Shown: positions 9,640 to 20,137 of the stretch, piece by piece
How positions within the stretch are numbered: the stretch's first letter is position 1
Layout: each line of letters starts with the position of its first letter
Origin: Branchipolynoe longqiensis
Lineage: Eukaryota; Annelida; Polychaeta; Phyllodocida; Polynoidae
Assembly (NCBI GenBank): GCA_030323885.1
Contig: CM059199.1
Location: 41,672,590-41,736,589 of the forward strand
DNA length: 64,000 nucleotides
Reading direction: 5' to 3'
The notes under the pieces: model-generated
Told to the model about the DNA's origin: nothing
Database searches by the model: none
Seen by the model: the letters and a program-made list of their open reading frames with translations, nothing else
Made by a program: the position numbers and the translations under genes

Positions 9640-10330
9640 TGTTGCTGCCTAGAAGGCTCTGGGACATTTCGCCGACGGACATTTAACCGAAGGATATTTC
9701 ACCGAACAGACATTTGGTAAAAAAGTATATAAACAAAGAGACAACTGGCAAATTTGTTGTTCCTTTTAATACATTTACAAAATATATCAGTTAGAAATAT
9801 GAAATGTTATTTAAATCATTTTCGATTTTTATAATATGTCACATTCGTTAAAATACTGTTAAGAAACAATCAAACAAGTTTAATTTTAAACAGTTACGGA
9901 TAAGATATACAAATAACAGACACCATTAAAGAGAAATAAAAATAACCAACAACATTAAAAAGAAGAAATACAAATAACAGACATCCATATGTACCATAAG
10001 CAGCCATATGTACCATCCATATGTACCATACACATCCATAATACCATATGTCGATTCAGTCAAATGTATATTCGGTCAGATATTTTGGGAAATGTCCGTC
10101 AGCGAAATGTCTGTCGGCCAAATGTCAGTCCGGCATCTGCATGGCCTTGGCATAGAAGGAACCATTGAGACAATTTACTAGAACCTGTTACCACTGGATG
10201 CTATGGCATCATACTTTTGACATGCACACCAACATTAATTTACGATGTTTCACTTCAGATATATCCATGGTTAGCCATATAAAATCAAATATACTTCAAA
10301 CTAAAAGTAAGGTAAATACAACAATCAACC
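9640..10330. mobile_element. MITE-A copy 2, remnant split by MITE-R
   Basis: 'gcatttgttgctgcctagaagg' (9643-9655 region) and 10148-10330 ('gcatagaagg', 'agaacctgttac', 'ccatataaaatcaaat', 'caaactaaaagtaaggtaaa') are consecutive parts of MITE-A. TAGAAGG appears on both sides of the inserted MITE-R. The outer ends are eroded. Confidence 0.55.
9661..10135. mobile_element. MITE-R, inverted-repeat element rich in ACATTTCGCC motifs
   Basis: The left end has 'gggacatttcgccgacgg' then 'acatttaaccgaagg'; the right end has the inverse 'aaatgtccgtcagcgaaatg' and 'ctgtcggccaaatgtc'. The termini are thus built of repeated 'gacatttcgccga' blocks. The interior is A-rich with a local repeat 'ccatatgtacc' at 9985-10045. 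The flanking TAGAAGG repeat suggests a 7-8 bp target duplication, as in hAT elements; that class is inference. Confidence 0.6.
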
Positions 10331-10657
10331 TATTAGTGATTCGGGGAGGACAATGGCACGGCATGCCACCTCCTCGCTCCCAGGCCGTCTCCCCTTCTTC
10401 TCACCCCACCCACCCCTCCCCCTGGAATGAATGTTCACTCTTCACCACACCCACCCACTCACTATCTTTCCATTCCAGGAATGCCCCAGCGAACACAGAT
10501 CAACTCCTCCCATTCTGCCTTAATTTATTTACCGTCTTGATGTAGAACCTTTTCTTCAAACCTTCTAATGCTTATACCTTTTTCTACATAATACTAGTCT
10601 GACTCATTGTATTCACATTACTTGCCTTTCCTGCCTCTTGCCATGTACTACTCACGA
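10331..10657. other. pyrimidine-rich non-genic stretch
   Basis: C/T-rich between 10355 and 10520 ('cccacccacccctcccc'). No gene recognised. Confidence 0.5.
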
Positions 10658-10712
10658 ATATATTTATTATTATTATTATTATTATTATCATCATTATTAT
10701 TATAACCATCAT
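10658..10712. repeat. (TTA)n microsatellite
   Basis: Run of tta/att triplets with a few tca interruptions. Confidence 0.9.
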
Positions 10713-10904
10713 TATTCACTAGGGTAGCCTTCTCCCCATTCCGCTTTTTCCCCCCTGCCACCCACCCCAATGGGCCCCCTCCCCTGCCACCACCCTTAAC
10801 CATCATGAACAAACCAACAACACACCGAACATCCTACACAACTATCAATCTGGTTAAACACATTGAACATTACATAAGACAGACAAAATGCCTTGACAAC
10901 TATA

Positions 10905-11215
10905 AACTTAGCTTGTTTTATAAGAGAAAAATGTAACCCACAACGATTGTTTGAGTTGCCCCGAGTATACACCCTCTACTCGGTGCCGCTCCCCATTTTT
11001 GTATGAACCGCAGTGACTGGTGCTGTACATTATACAGCAGGAGCCACTCCCTTAATTCTACACGATCGGTGCTGTGACTAATACAGCACTGATCAAACTT
11101 AGATTATTTAAAATGTCAATTCCGATAGTAAGATGGCCGGAAGACCAGTGCTCCGGCGCTGACAAATGTCATATTCAGATGAATAAATACTTTACCAAAA
11201 AAAAATAAAAAATGT
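10905..11215 (+). mobile_element. poly(A) retroelement tail, family T copy 1
   Basis: The last 90 bp read 'atggccggaagaccagtg', 'ccggcgctgacaaatgtcat', 'gaataaatactttacc' and then A9. The same end occurs at 62820-62890 and 63278-63364. A common 3' sequence followed by poly(A) marks a retroposed family. How far it extends upstream is unclear; 'gctgtacattatacagca' at 11021-11038 is a small hairpin. Confidence 0.65.
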
Positions 11216-11237
11216 AATATATGTGTTATTCCTTAAC

Positions 11238-11390
11238 GTTTAAGCTGCGTAGTCTGATGAAAGCATGCACTTTTCTAAACTGAGACACTGAAATAGATTT
11301 GACCCTACATAATCAAATACTGGTGTGCCTATTATACATGTGATTATGCCTAAACGGGAATATTAAGTACATTTAATAGAACCCGCAGAA
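11238..11390. mobile_element. MITE-A fragment (copy 3)
   Basis: 'taagctgcgtagtctgatga', 'gatttgaccctac' and 'tttaatagaaccc' follow the order of the left half of MITE-A. Truncated on the right, where SINE-A begins. Confidence 0.6.
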
Positions 11391-11402
11391 AGCTCTATTG
11401 GA

Positions 11403-11730
11403 TTGTTGTTGGTTGGGGTTTTACATACCAGCATCATCTAAGGTAACATCAGGACGGGTACCGACTTGTGACAGTGCGCACTCATGGCGACTTTATAGTG
11501 CTAGGGAGGCCAGGCCGCCGGCACCATGACCTGATATCCTACTCAGCCACAGTATCCTGACACTGAGCTAACCAGTTATTGCACTATCCTAGCAATGCCG
11601 AGCGCCAAGCTAGGAAGTGACACGTATCAATGTTGCAAGTAATTGGTTTGGCTCGACCGGGATTCGAACTTCCGACCTTTCGCACGTGTAGCCTGCGCTC
11701 AACCGATTGGGCCACCGTGTCCGGTCGAGT
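11403..11730 (-). mobile_element. SINE-A copy, full, tRNA head at the right
   Basis: Complete order of tail (gttggttgg), body ('aggccgccggcaccatgacc'), 'cgccaagctagg' and head. On the minus strand the head starts CGGACACGGTGGCCCAATCG, with a B-box-like GGTCGGAAGTTCGAATCCCG. The A-box region ggtggcccaatcggttgag is intact enough to be recognised. Confidence 0.85.
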
Positions 11731-11971
11731 TCTATTGGAATTTGGAAGGTCATTGGAGTCAAACCAGATTGACGAAATCGTTGCTTGTGGCGATACCTTT
11801 GCTTGGCAAGCAGCATTGCTAAGACATATAGTGAAAGGGTTGGTCTCTTGGCTCGGTGCCAGGATGAAAGAACTCACCGAGTGGGATATAATCACATCAT
11901 GAATGGTTCCATCATAGAAACCAGATATGGGATCTGTGTACATCAGTTAATTAAGGAGAGGAATTTTCAAT

Positions 11972-12055
11972 TGCAAGCAATTGGTCTTTCTCATTCCACT
12001 CCTCCTTGCCCTATCCTAGTAATGCCAAACCCTAGCTTAGGTAGCGACACTATCC
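11972..12055 (-). mobile_element. SINE fragment with tail type 2
   Basis: 'ggtctttctcattccactcc' then 'cttgccctatcctagtaatg' joins the second tail to the SINE-A neck, as at 52818 and 54822. Confidence 0.6.
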
Positions 12056-12835
12056 TAAGTCTATCCAATATTCTTTAATATCCTATGGTTAATAACATCT
12101 GAATAGCTAGGAAATGGGTAGGCTTAATCAGATATTTGTTATATATTTCTTTGAAACAAATTTCTGTTGACACTTTTGACATTATATTATTTAGAACAAG
12201 AATTTAAAATGGTAATGGGAACATCAGCCTGTAAACTGACTGATTGTTTTGCGGAGAATTATATATTTCTTATTGCAAAATGCTTAATTATGGATAGTTG
12301 TGTCTTAAATATAGTCCTTATTTTATTATATTGCACACATGCAAACATGTTTGTGCCAAATTGTTTTGTATTTCTATTAATTTTGAATAAATCGAAGTTT
12401 TGCACTGCGCGTATCACCAAACTCAATGGCCATGCGCATTTGTCTTGCTCTCGATGCCCTTTTCAGCGCATGCGCAGTCTCAATTACAAACTAGTTCATC
12501 ATCCACCAATTTAGCAATTGGCATGTCGCACCACAATTCTAAATATACTCACGCTGCACTCAATGCGGGGTGGTTGACTGATGACTGCATGGTTGTCAAT
12601 TTACTATTTCATCTTGTCAAATTTCAGAATTAAAAAATTAAAATTACCACTTAATTGTTGTTTACCTAGCTTTTGAAGAAACAAAAAAAAACACACAAAA
12701 AAAGAGAGAGAACAGTAACCTCTCAGACCGAGCAATGCTTAGTATCGCCAAAGACCCTATAACACTAAGACGGCTCACTCAGCCTGTACTGTGTAATCAA
12801 GAGAACAGCAGTGCACCAAGTCGTGGGCTTGATCA
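12056..12835. other. mostly non-genic; short repeat-Y fragment
   Basis: 12385-12480 carries the signature 'tttgaataaatcgaagttttgcactgcgcg' in pieces, the end of repeat Y of 14-16 kb, next to 'gcgcatgcgcag'. The rest is AT-rich with an A-run near 12685. The plus-strand readings at 12167-12633 have no domain. Confidence 0.45.
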
Positions 12836-13193
12836 TTTTAGCTGCGTTTACACGGCCAAAAGTAAAACGATTTAAGACAAAGCGTTCTACCTGAAACGTT
12901 TTCGTGGCGCATTTACACGGACCGAATTTGAAACTGTCCGCGACCGGGAACCAGCAGCCTTAGTGGTGAGCCGGTAGCCGGCGAGCACCGCTATTGTACA
13001 CTATCGCCGCCCGGGAACCAGCTGAAACGGTTCCTGTAGACCACCTCCAGAGGTGGTATAGGTGGAACGTTTCATCTGGAACGTTTCAGCCCTAAAACGC
13101 CGCAGTGGCGCGTTTACACGGCCAAATTTAAAACGAACTAGGCAACTGGTTCTACCTAGGACGTTTCAACTTGCCCGTGTAAACGCAGCTTTT
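12836..13193. mobile_element. MITE-H, palindromic ends AGCTGCGTTTACACGG
   Basis: The left end TTAGCTGCGTTTACACGGCC is mirrored by GCCCGTGTAAACGCAGCTTT on the right. The inner part repeats 'acgtttca' and 'tttacacgg' in both orientations ('gcgcatttacacgg' at 12908, 'gcgcgtttacacgg' at 13106), so the subterminal region is itself duplicated. No coding capacity. Confidence 0.75.
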
Positions 13194-13204
13194 GATAGCA
13201 TTGG

Positions 13205-13830
13205 AGTGTCAGAAGAAACCCTGCTGTCACTTGGTAGGTGTGTGGTGGGGGTTTAGGAATGTGGTGGGGGTGTGATGGGGGTCTAGGTATGTGTGTGTTG
13301 GTGGTATAGGTCTGTGGTGGGTGTGTGTGCTGGGGGTGTAAGTGTGTGGTGTGTGTCGTGGGGGTGTAGGTGTGTGTGGTTGAGGTGTAGGTGTGTGTGG
13401 TGAGGGTGTAGGTGTGGGTGTGGTATAGGGTGGCAGTGGTGTAGGTGTGGTGTGTGTGTGGTGGGAGTATAGGGATGTGCTGAGGGTATAGGCATGTGGT
13501 GGGGGGTTTTGGTGTGTGTGGTGGAGTTTTAGGGCCGTGGTGAGGGTGTAGGTGTGTGGTGGGGGTTTAGGGATGCTAAAGATTGTGAGGTGCCACTCTG
13601 CAAGACCCTACAACTCCACCACAAACCACCTATACCTCCACCACACACACCCTACACACCCCACACACACCTACACCTACACCCCCACCAATCCCACCTA
13701 CACCCCAAATACACACACCGTCTTTCCCCACCACAGAGAATGTGTGTATGGTGGCAGGGATGTGTGGGGTGGAGAGGTGGAGGGGCAGGGTGGGGGTAAT
13801 GGTGGTGGTGGGAGTTCTATAGGAGTAGTA
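13205..13830. repeat. GT/CA minisatellite that switches strand
   Basis: 13205-13572 is G/T-rich, built of variants of 'gtgtaggtgtgtgtggtg'. 13600-13735 is the complementary C/A-rich form ('cctacacctacacc', 'accacacacaccctac'). 13740-13830 is G-rich again. Open readings here are low-complexity artefacts. Confidence 0.85.
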
Positions 13831-13908
13831 ACATGCAACCAGTGGGGACCTACCCGCCCCGCCCCCCATATTCTATTCTGCAGGGGTGCAGTCAAGGCGT
13901 TAAACCAA

Positions 13909-14238
13909 TAAGCGAGTTCAGCATTGACCGCGCGCATGTGCGAGGCCGACTTCCGGTCGTCGCTGTCGGGATAAACAAAGCCACGTTCTGATGACGTTGG
14001 GAGCAATCTTCTTACAGAAAAGTGAAATATTTAAACTACTAGATACATGCGGTACATAGAAACAGTTTACAAGAAGATTTATTATTGATAAGGTTAGGGT
14101 TCTGGATTTCGATAAATTTTGAATAAAACTAACGTTTTGCACTGCGCGTAGTCATGATCTGTCATGCACGTGGGTTTGTTTATCCCGATGACTTCCCATC
14201 AACCACCGCGCGCCCGAGATGCTGAACTCGCTTTATTA
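13909..14238. mobile_element. MITE-U (TIR about 65 bp)
   Basis: The left arm starts TAAGCGAGTTCAGCATTGAC and runs to GGGATAAACAAAG. The right arm is its inverse, from GTTTGTTTATCCCGATG to GATGCTGAACTCGCTTTATT. The centre contains one repeat-Y unit (about 13985-14155). A second direct copy of the left arm follows at 14240-14304. Confidence 0.75.
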
Positions 14239-14429
14239 AGTGAGTTCAGCATTGACCGCGCGCATGTGCGAGGCCGACTTCCGGTCGTCGCTGTCGGGAT
14301 AAACGGGTGCATGTAAACGACAACGGGTCCAGTGCGGCGGAAGTAAATAGGCTCATGAATATTACGTTTGACCTATATATATGATCAATCGACCTTGAAC
14401 TTGCTCTCCGCAGTTTGCAGGTACACCCA

Positions 14430-14610
14430 GTGCAACACATTAGTTTTATTCAAAATTAATAGAAATCCAGAACCCTAACCTTATCAATTTAATATAATCT
14501 TTTTGGTAAACATGTTTTCTATATGTGTACCAAGCGATTTGTTTCTAGGTGGTGTGGTTTGAGAGATATTTCACTTTTTCCGTATGACGATTGCTCATGA
14601 CCATTGTCAA
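14430..14610 (-). repeat. repeat Y, inverted copy
   Basis: Reads in reverse 'gttagggttctggatttcta' and 'aagtgaaatatctctc'. A partial second inverted copy is at 14985-15080. Confidence 0.75.
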
Positions 14611-14631
14611 TGCCTTGAGAAGTTGAGTTTG

Positions 14632-14973
14632 CCGGTGTGGCGTACTCAGACGTGTCCCGTGCTCAGCCGTGTCCATCGCTTCTGAGCATGTGTCAGAATC
14701 TAATAAACATGGCCGTAATCGCTTAACACGACCCGGGCGACTCAGGTCATCCGAGTGGTCAGAATTTCAAATAGAACACGGCGAGTGGAGTCGACAAATA
14801 CACGTGCCGTGTGCAAAAAAAGAATAACTTAGATTAATGAAATGGAACTCTAGCTAAACTAGGCCATCATAAAATACTTTAAATCCTATTTTGCTGTAGT
14901 TTTATCGGTTATTAAAAAAAAAAGAAAATGTCCAGCCGAGCGTGGAGAAGCGTGGCTGAAACCGCCACACCGG
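14632..14973. mobile_element. MITE-C copy 2, truncated
   Basis: The ends CCGGTGTGG and CCGCCACACCGG, and the core 'cacggcgagtggagtcgac' and 'ctaaactaggccat', match MITE-C copy 1 at 35849-36317. The right subterminal arm is shortened. Confidence 0.75.
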
Positions 14974-15128
14974 TATGCGCAGTGCAAAACCTAGTTTTAT
15001 TCCAAATTAATAGAAATCCAGAACCCTAACCTTATCAATTTATTAGAACACATATAACTTACTTCATATTAAGTTAGTCTTTTTAACAAAACATCTTGGT
15101 TCACTACTTTTCCCCCAAGTTTTGTGTG

Positions 15129-15629
15129 GCCGGTGTCGCAGTTTGAGCGCCCTGCCAGTTTGAGTGCCCTTCTGTTGCTTCTGCGCATGCGCGGATAGAG
15201 ACAACATTAAAACCACCCTAACTATCACAGTAATTTCTGATTTGTGGTGCTTTGAAAGCAAATTTCTCTTGTTTCTATTAAATAGTTCAGATCTTTCTCT
15301 ACAGTTTCACATTCAGCTTTTTTTTAAACAGCCAATTGGAAGTTCTTGAATTTATTTTGCGAAAATAGTTTTTGAGGCCATGATCTGGTAAGGCTAACAC
15401 TGGCACTGACACTCAGAATATCCCAACTTTCACTATTATCTCTGTTTTAATACTTTCAGAGTAAATTGCTCTTAGGTTACATTAAATACTTCAGATCTTC
15501 CTCTTCAATTGCGCATTAAGATATTTTTAATCGATCCAATGAAAGCTTTTAAATCTATTTTACAAAAAAAGTATACAACCACTGGCAGGGCACTAAAACT
15601 GGCCTGGCGCTCAAACTGCGACACCGGGT
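15129..15629. mobile_element. MITE-X, ends CCGGTGTCGCAGTTTGAG
   Basis: CCGGTGTCGCAGTTTGAGCG at 15129 is mirrored by CGCTCAAACTGCGACACCGG ending at 15629, with about 43-bp arms including 'ccctgcca'. It sits inside MITE-V. Its CCGGTGT edge resembles that of MITE-C. Confidence 0.7.
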
Positions 15630-15729
15630 AGGGGGTGATATGCCATATATAGGTCAAACTTAATATTCATGAGTCTATTTACTTCCGCCGCACTGGACCC
15701 GTTGTCGTTTACATGCACCCGGGATAAAC

Positions 15730-16353
15730 AAGGCCACGTTTTGCATTGCACGTATGGCCGTGAGCAATCTTCTTACAGAAAAAGTGAAATATCTCTAAAA
15801 CTACACCACCTAGAGAAAAATCGCTTGGTACACATATAGAAAACATGTTTACCAAGAAGATTATATTAAATTGATACGGTTAGGGTTCTGGATTTCTATA
15901 AATTTTGAATAAAACTAACATTTCGCACTGTGTGTACCAGCAAACTGAGTGAAACTCAATGGCCTTGAGCAATCTTCTTACAGAAAAAGTGAAAAATCTC
16001 TAAAACGATACCACCTAGAAACAAATCGCTTAGTACTTTAGAAAACATTTTTACCAAGAAGATTATATTAAATTGATAAGGTTAGGGTTCTGGATTTCTA
16101 TTAATTTTGAATAAAACTAATGTTTCGCACTGCGCGGACACGTGTCACAGGCAAACTCAATGGCCGTGAGCAATCTTCTTACAGAAAAAGTGAAATATCT
16201 CTAAAACTACACCACCGAGAGACAAATCGCCTGGTACACATATAGAAAACATGTTTACCAAGAAGATTATATTAAATTGATAAGGTTAGGCTTATGGATT
16301 TCGATAAATTTTGAATAAAACTAACGTTTTGCACTGCGCGTAGTCATGATCTG
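15730..16353 (+). repeat. tandem array of repeat Y, about 200-205 bp per unit, running into a gap
   Basis: Three head-to-tail units begin with 'ggccgtgagcaatcttctta'-like sequence near 15752, 15961 and 16162, and end with 'taaaactaacgttttgcact'-like sequence. Unit spacing is about 209 and 201 bp. The third runs into the N gap, so the true copy number is hidden. Confidence 0.8.
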
Positions 16354-16853
16354 NNNNNNNNNNNNNNNNNNNNNNNNNNNNNNNNNNNNNNNNNNNNNNN
16401 NNNNNNNNNNNNNNNNNNNNNNNNNNNNNNNNNNNNNNNNNNNNNNNNNNNNNNNNNNNNNNNNNNNNNNNNNNNNNNNNNNNNNNNNNNNNNNNNNNNN
16501 NNNNNNNNNNNNNNNNNNNNNNNNNNNNNNNNNNNNNNNNNNNNNNNNNNNNNNNNNNNNNNNNNNNNNNNNNNNNNNNNNNNNNNNNNNNNNNNNNNNN
16601 NNNNNNNNNNNNNNNNNNNNNNNNNNNNNNNNNNNNNNNNNNNNNNNNNNNNNNNNNNNNNNNNNNNNNNNNNNNNNNNNNNNNNNNNNNNNNNNNNNNN
16701 NNNNNNNNNNNNNNNNNNNNNNNNNNNNNNNNNNNNNNNNNNNNNNNNNNNNNNNNNNNNNNNNNNNNNNNNNNNNNNNNNNNNNNNNNNNNNNNNNNNN
16801 NNNNNNNNNNNNNNNNNNNNNNNNNNNNNNNNNNNNNNNNNNNNNNNNNNNNN
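16354..16853. other. assembly gap (500 N)
   Basis: Exactly 500 N by my count. The round number suggests a placeholder length. Readings across it are meaningless. Confidence 0.98.
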
Positions 16854-17058
16854 CACCACCTATACCACCTCCACCACCTACACTACCTCCACCACCTCCA
16901 CCAACTCCACCACCTCCTCCACCTCCATCATATCCACCACCTCCACCACCTCCACTACATCCACCACCTCCACCACCTCCACCACCTCCACCATTTTCAC
17001 AACCTCCACCACCTCCACTACCTTAACCATTTTCACAACCTCCACCCTCCCCACCTCG
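16854..17058. repeat. (CCACCTCCA)n minisatellite
   Basis: Imperfect 'ccaccacctcc' units, followed by a run of G at 17059-17070. Confidence 0.9.
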
Positions 17059-17122
17059 GGGGGGGGGGGGCTGCTTTCGCCATTCGGTCGGAAGCAATTT
17101 TATATATATATATATACATATA

Positions 17123-17314
17123 CAGTAAAAGCTCTCTAACCCACCACTATCCACGATCCATCACTACCCTATACCAATCTCTTTATTTGAGCCCCAAACG
17201 ATCGCCCATACAACACCATTGTACCGATAAACAAAACTCCCTAATCCGACCACCTCCCTAAATGGACAATTTAAAGTTGGTCCCATGGTCGGTCGATTTA
17301 GAGAGGTTGTTCTG
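17123..17314. mobile_element. MITE-I copy 1 (pogo/Tigger-like ends)
   Basis: Starts CAGTAAAAGCTCTCTAA inside a TA-rich tract; the right end 'gatttagagaggttgttctg' is the worn partner. The interior shares 'tttatttg' and 'ggtcccatggtcggtcgat' with copies at 19763 and 55344. The CAGTAAAACCTCTCTA terminus and TA flanks are typical of Tc1/mariner pogo-type MITEs. Confidence 0.8.
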
Positions 17315-17609
17315 TTTTTTTGTTTTTTTTAAAGATTATTAGGTGTATATATATATGAAGTGGGCGAGACTATAATCGAGCTGTGGCCGGCGCGGGCTTG
17401 GCTCGGGCAACCCGCATTTGGAAATTCGGGCTGCTCGCCAAGACAAACCTGCATCAAATGCGGGGAAGGGATCACTGCTGTAACTCATTGCTAGGAGACA
17501 CGCTGTGACGTCTTGTGCTACTCTCCTAGCAACGTGGAATGGTCAAGTGGTTGGGCTCATACCGATCAGACGTGCCTTAAGCATGCTCTGATGTTTTAGA
17601 CAACACTTA
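17315..17609. other. non-genic stretch with an inverted GCTAGGAG pair
   Basis: 'gctaggagac' near 17490 and 'tctcctagcaac' near 17523 form an inverted pair around 'gtgacgtc'. The latter half resembles an X-box (RFX) half-site; the resemblance is weak evidence only. Confidence 0.35.
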
Positions 17610-18250
17610 AGCTAAGATTCCTTCTATGCGGTATGCGGCATGTGGCATGCGGTATGCAGTATGCCCTATGCGAATGGGAGGATTCCTTCTATGCAGTATG
17701 CAACATGCGGCATGCAGCACATGACTGGCTATATTTAAAAAATATGAATAAACAAGTATACTCCATACTGCACTGTATATGGCCTAGTATGGCAGTTATA
17801 TATATGTAACTCTTGGTACGTCACATGGAGGTTCCTACCTTTATAATTACCAAATTATAGATAAGTATTCATATTTATGTGGCTATGGTAGCATTTTTAC
17901 GAACCTGGAACCCAACCACCACCACTACCATATGTTTCCCCTCTGCACCCTTGTGTGTGGCCATTCCGTAATGCTCAGTCACCTCTCCTCGTCTAAACCT
18001 AATGGACAAGTTCGACTGACGTTTCTATTTGCACACTGCATGCCGCATGCCGCATGCTGCACCAATCGCTACAGGGACTGATCGAGTTGTCGCATTCGCA
18101 TTCGCATTCACATTCACATTCACATTTGCATTCGCATTCGCATTCGCATACCACGTGTAAGGGTTGCAGCCCATTGACTTCAAGGCGTTTCGATTTTTTG
18201 CCGCATTCGCATTGGCATACCGCATTCCGCAGGAATCTCAGCTTTCAGCT
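17610..18250. mobile_element. MITE-B copy 1, TIR AGCTAAGATTCC with subterminal (GGTATGC)n
   Basis: A TTA at 17607-17609 precedes AGCTAAGATTCCTTC. The right end reads GGAATCTCAGCT with a small repeated TTCAGCT, then TTA at 18251-18253. Next to each terminus are 7-bp GGTATGC/GGCATGC repeats, and on the right a 6-bp GCATTC run. The interior matches the copy at 58590-59224 in reverse ('cccattgacttcaaggc'). The 3-bp TTA duplication suggests PIF/Harbinger-type mobilisation. Confidence 0.85.
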
Positions 18251-18950
18251 TTAATTGCGGAAATTCAAAACGTTATTAACTCTCAAAGATGGGAGGGGAA
18301 GTATTTATTCATATCGGTGATGTTGGTGAACTTAGAGATTGTATTGGTAGGAACAGAACTAAATTTGTGAGCTCTTAAAGGTGATTGAAACGTTCTTTGC
18401 ATTCCTTACTATCCATCATTCCCTTATTATATTAACCGCTATGGTCAACTCTCTACCAATGATACATTATTATCTCTGTTATTAAGGGCCTTCTCTCCAG
18501 CGGGCTGTATGTAGCCTATCACCCCCCTACAGGGAACCAATAACCATATTATTAACTTAAACATGAATAACAAGTAGCAATATGTAATACAAGTAGCCAC
18601 GTGTTTATAAGTGACACATGTTTATAAGTGACAGCAGCGGTGGATAAGTGACAGCTGCGGCGGAGTACACCGGCTGCTTTGCTTTGGAATAACATTAAGT
18701 AATATACGGGTAAATGTGGCAGGGGAGGAGCCAGTACACTAGGAGAGTAACACATACATATTAAATGTGGGAGGGGCAGAACCTGTACATATTTGGCACT
18801 CTGGCTGTCCTCCCTTAGCCCGGGTTTCATCTAACGGAGGCGGTCAACCGGCAGAGGGATGGAGAGGCGGCGGTGGCCCACGGCAGGCCCAGGAAATCAC
18901 CACAGAATAACATGGAAAACATTGGGAATTAGAACGATACGGTTAAACAT
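18251..18950. other. non-genic stretch
   Basis: A small repeat 'gtttataagtgaca' occurs at 18603-18640. No gene recognised. Confidence 0.45.
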
Positions 18951-18972
18951 ATATATATATATATATATAATT
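18951..18972. repeat. (TA)n microsatellite
   Basis: About ten TA units. Confidence 0.9.
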
Positions 18973-19312
18973 ATATAGAATGCACATTATTTCAGTATAG
19001 TGGGGAGTTTATGATCTATATAGCATGTTCGTGAACCGAACAGACTGGTCGAGCCTCCTGGGAGTGGCTTGTGGGTGTGTACGTGTGCGAGCGTGTGCGT
19101 GTATGGGTGTTTTGATGTATGGGAGTTTGTGAAGAATGGGGCAGGGTAGGGTCACGTGGGAGAAGGGGGAGGGCATTGTGTGGGCGGGGGCTGCAGGTGT
19201 GCGTGTGGGTGTGGTGTGTGGTTTAGTGGGCAGGCTGTTGTACCTCTGGGGCTTACTAATGGTGTTGCCACAACAGAGGCGGACCATATCCATGAGCGAT
19301 AAGGGCCTCATC

Positions 19313-19420
19313 ACGCCTCACCCCGCCTTACCCCGCCTCACCCCGCCTCACCTCGCCTCACCCCGCCTCACCCAGCCTCACCCCGCCTCACCCAGCCTCA
19401 CCCAGCCTCACCCAGCCTAG
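19313..19420. repeat. 10-bp minisatellite (CCCCGCCTCA)n
   Basis: About ten direct units CCCCGCCTCA or CCCAGCCTCA. Confidence 0.92.
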
Positions 19421-19424
19421 CATG

Positions 19425-19690
19425 CCAGGGCCTATATGTATGTGTCCGGGTTAGCAGTCGTAACCCTGCGTTGTGCGGATTTCCCGGGTTATAGGCGAAA
19501 ACTGCGTATGTATGTGTCCAGGTTAAACTAACTCGGCGAGCATAAAGTCGGCTGCACTAACCCCATGCGAAAGGAGGGTTAAAGGTGGGGGTAGGTGCCG
19601 ATTATGGCGAAATCTATTGAATGGGATCATATTTAACAGAATTATATACGCAATAAGTGAAATTTTATCAATTTAACCCTAAATTCGAAC
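19425..19690 (+). mobile_element. MITE-J, single arm
   Basis: Begins CCAGGGCCTATATGTATGTG, with 'aaccccatgcgaaaggaggg' and 'caataagtgaaatttt'. It equals the left arm of the element at 20599-21343, so this is half an element. Confidence 0.75.
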
Positions 19691-19762
19691 CATTACCTAC
19701 CTGCTTTATATAGACTTCTTTATATATATACTTCTATACATGCTCATATTTCCTTATATATA

Positions 19763-19923
19763 CAGTAAGACCTCCCTAACCGACCACCTCCACAGATCCA
19801 CCATTCCTCTATATCGATCGCTTTATTTGGGTCCCAACAATACCATACTAACCATATTCTAACTCCTTAAACCGACCACTTAAAGTCGGTCCCAAGGTGG
19901 GTCGATTTAGAGAGGTTTTACTG
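19763..19923. mobile_element. MITE-I copy 2
   Basis: Ends CAGTAAGACCTCCCTAA and TTAGAGAGGTTTTACTG with TA on both sides. At 161 bp it is the shortest of three copies. Confidence 0.88.
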
Positions 19924-20137
19924 TACTTATATATAAGCATACATACTTAGATATACAAACTTCCGAACGAGTGCAGTGTCATGTCGTGCGCAGCGGGGTG
20001 AAGGGGTGTATGCCAGACCCCCCCCCCCTCCCCCACCCGGATAGGTTGGGGGAGGGGGGAGTCCAGATAATGGTATTATCAGTATCCATATATACTTGCG
20101 TAGATACTTGGTTATGTATACATATATACATATAGGT

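Larger units (their letters stand above)
14306..15719. mobile_element. MITE-V, about 1.4 kb inverted repeat hosting other elements
   Basis: Arms of about 77 bp: GGTGCATGTAAACGACAACG at 14306 and its inverse CGTTGTCGTTTACATGCACC ending at 15719. Both continue through CCGCCGCACTGGACCCG (or its inverse) and 'gaatatt'. Inside lie minus-strand repeat-Y copies, MITE-C copy 2 and MITE-X. Confidence 0.7.

Noticed and set aside
14090..14105. Telomere-like 'ggttagggtt'
   Set aside because: A single GGTTAGGGTT inside each repeat-Y unit, not a TTAGGG array.
16344..17026. Readings across the first N gap
   Set aside because: Made of N codons; the visible proline part is a CCACCT minisatellite.
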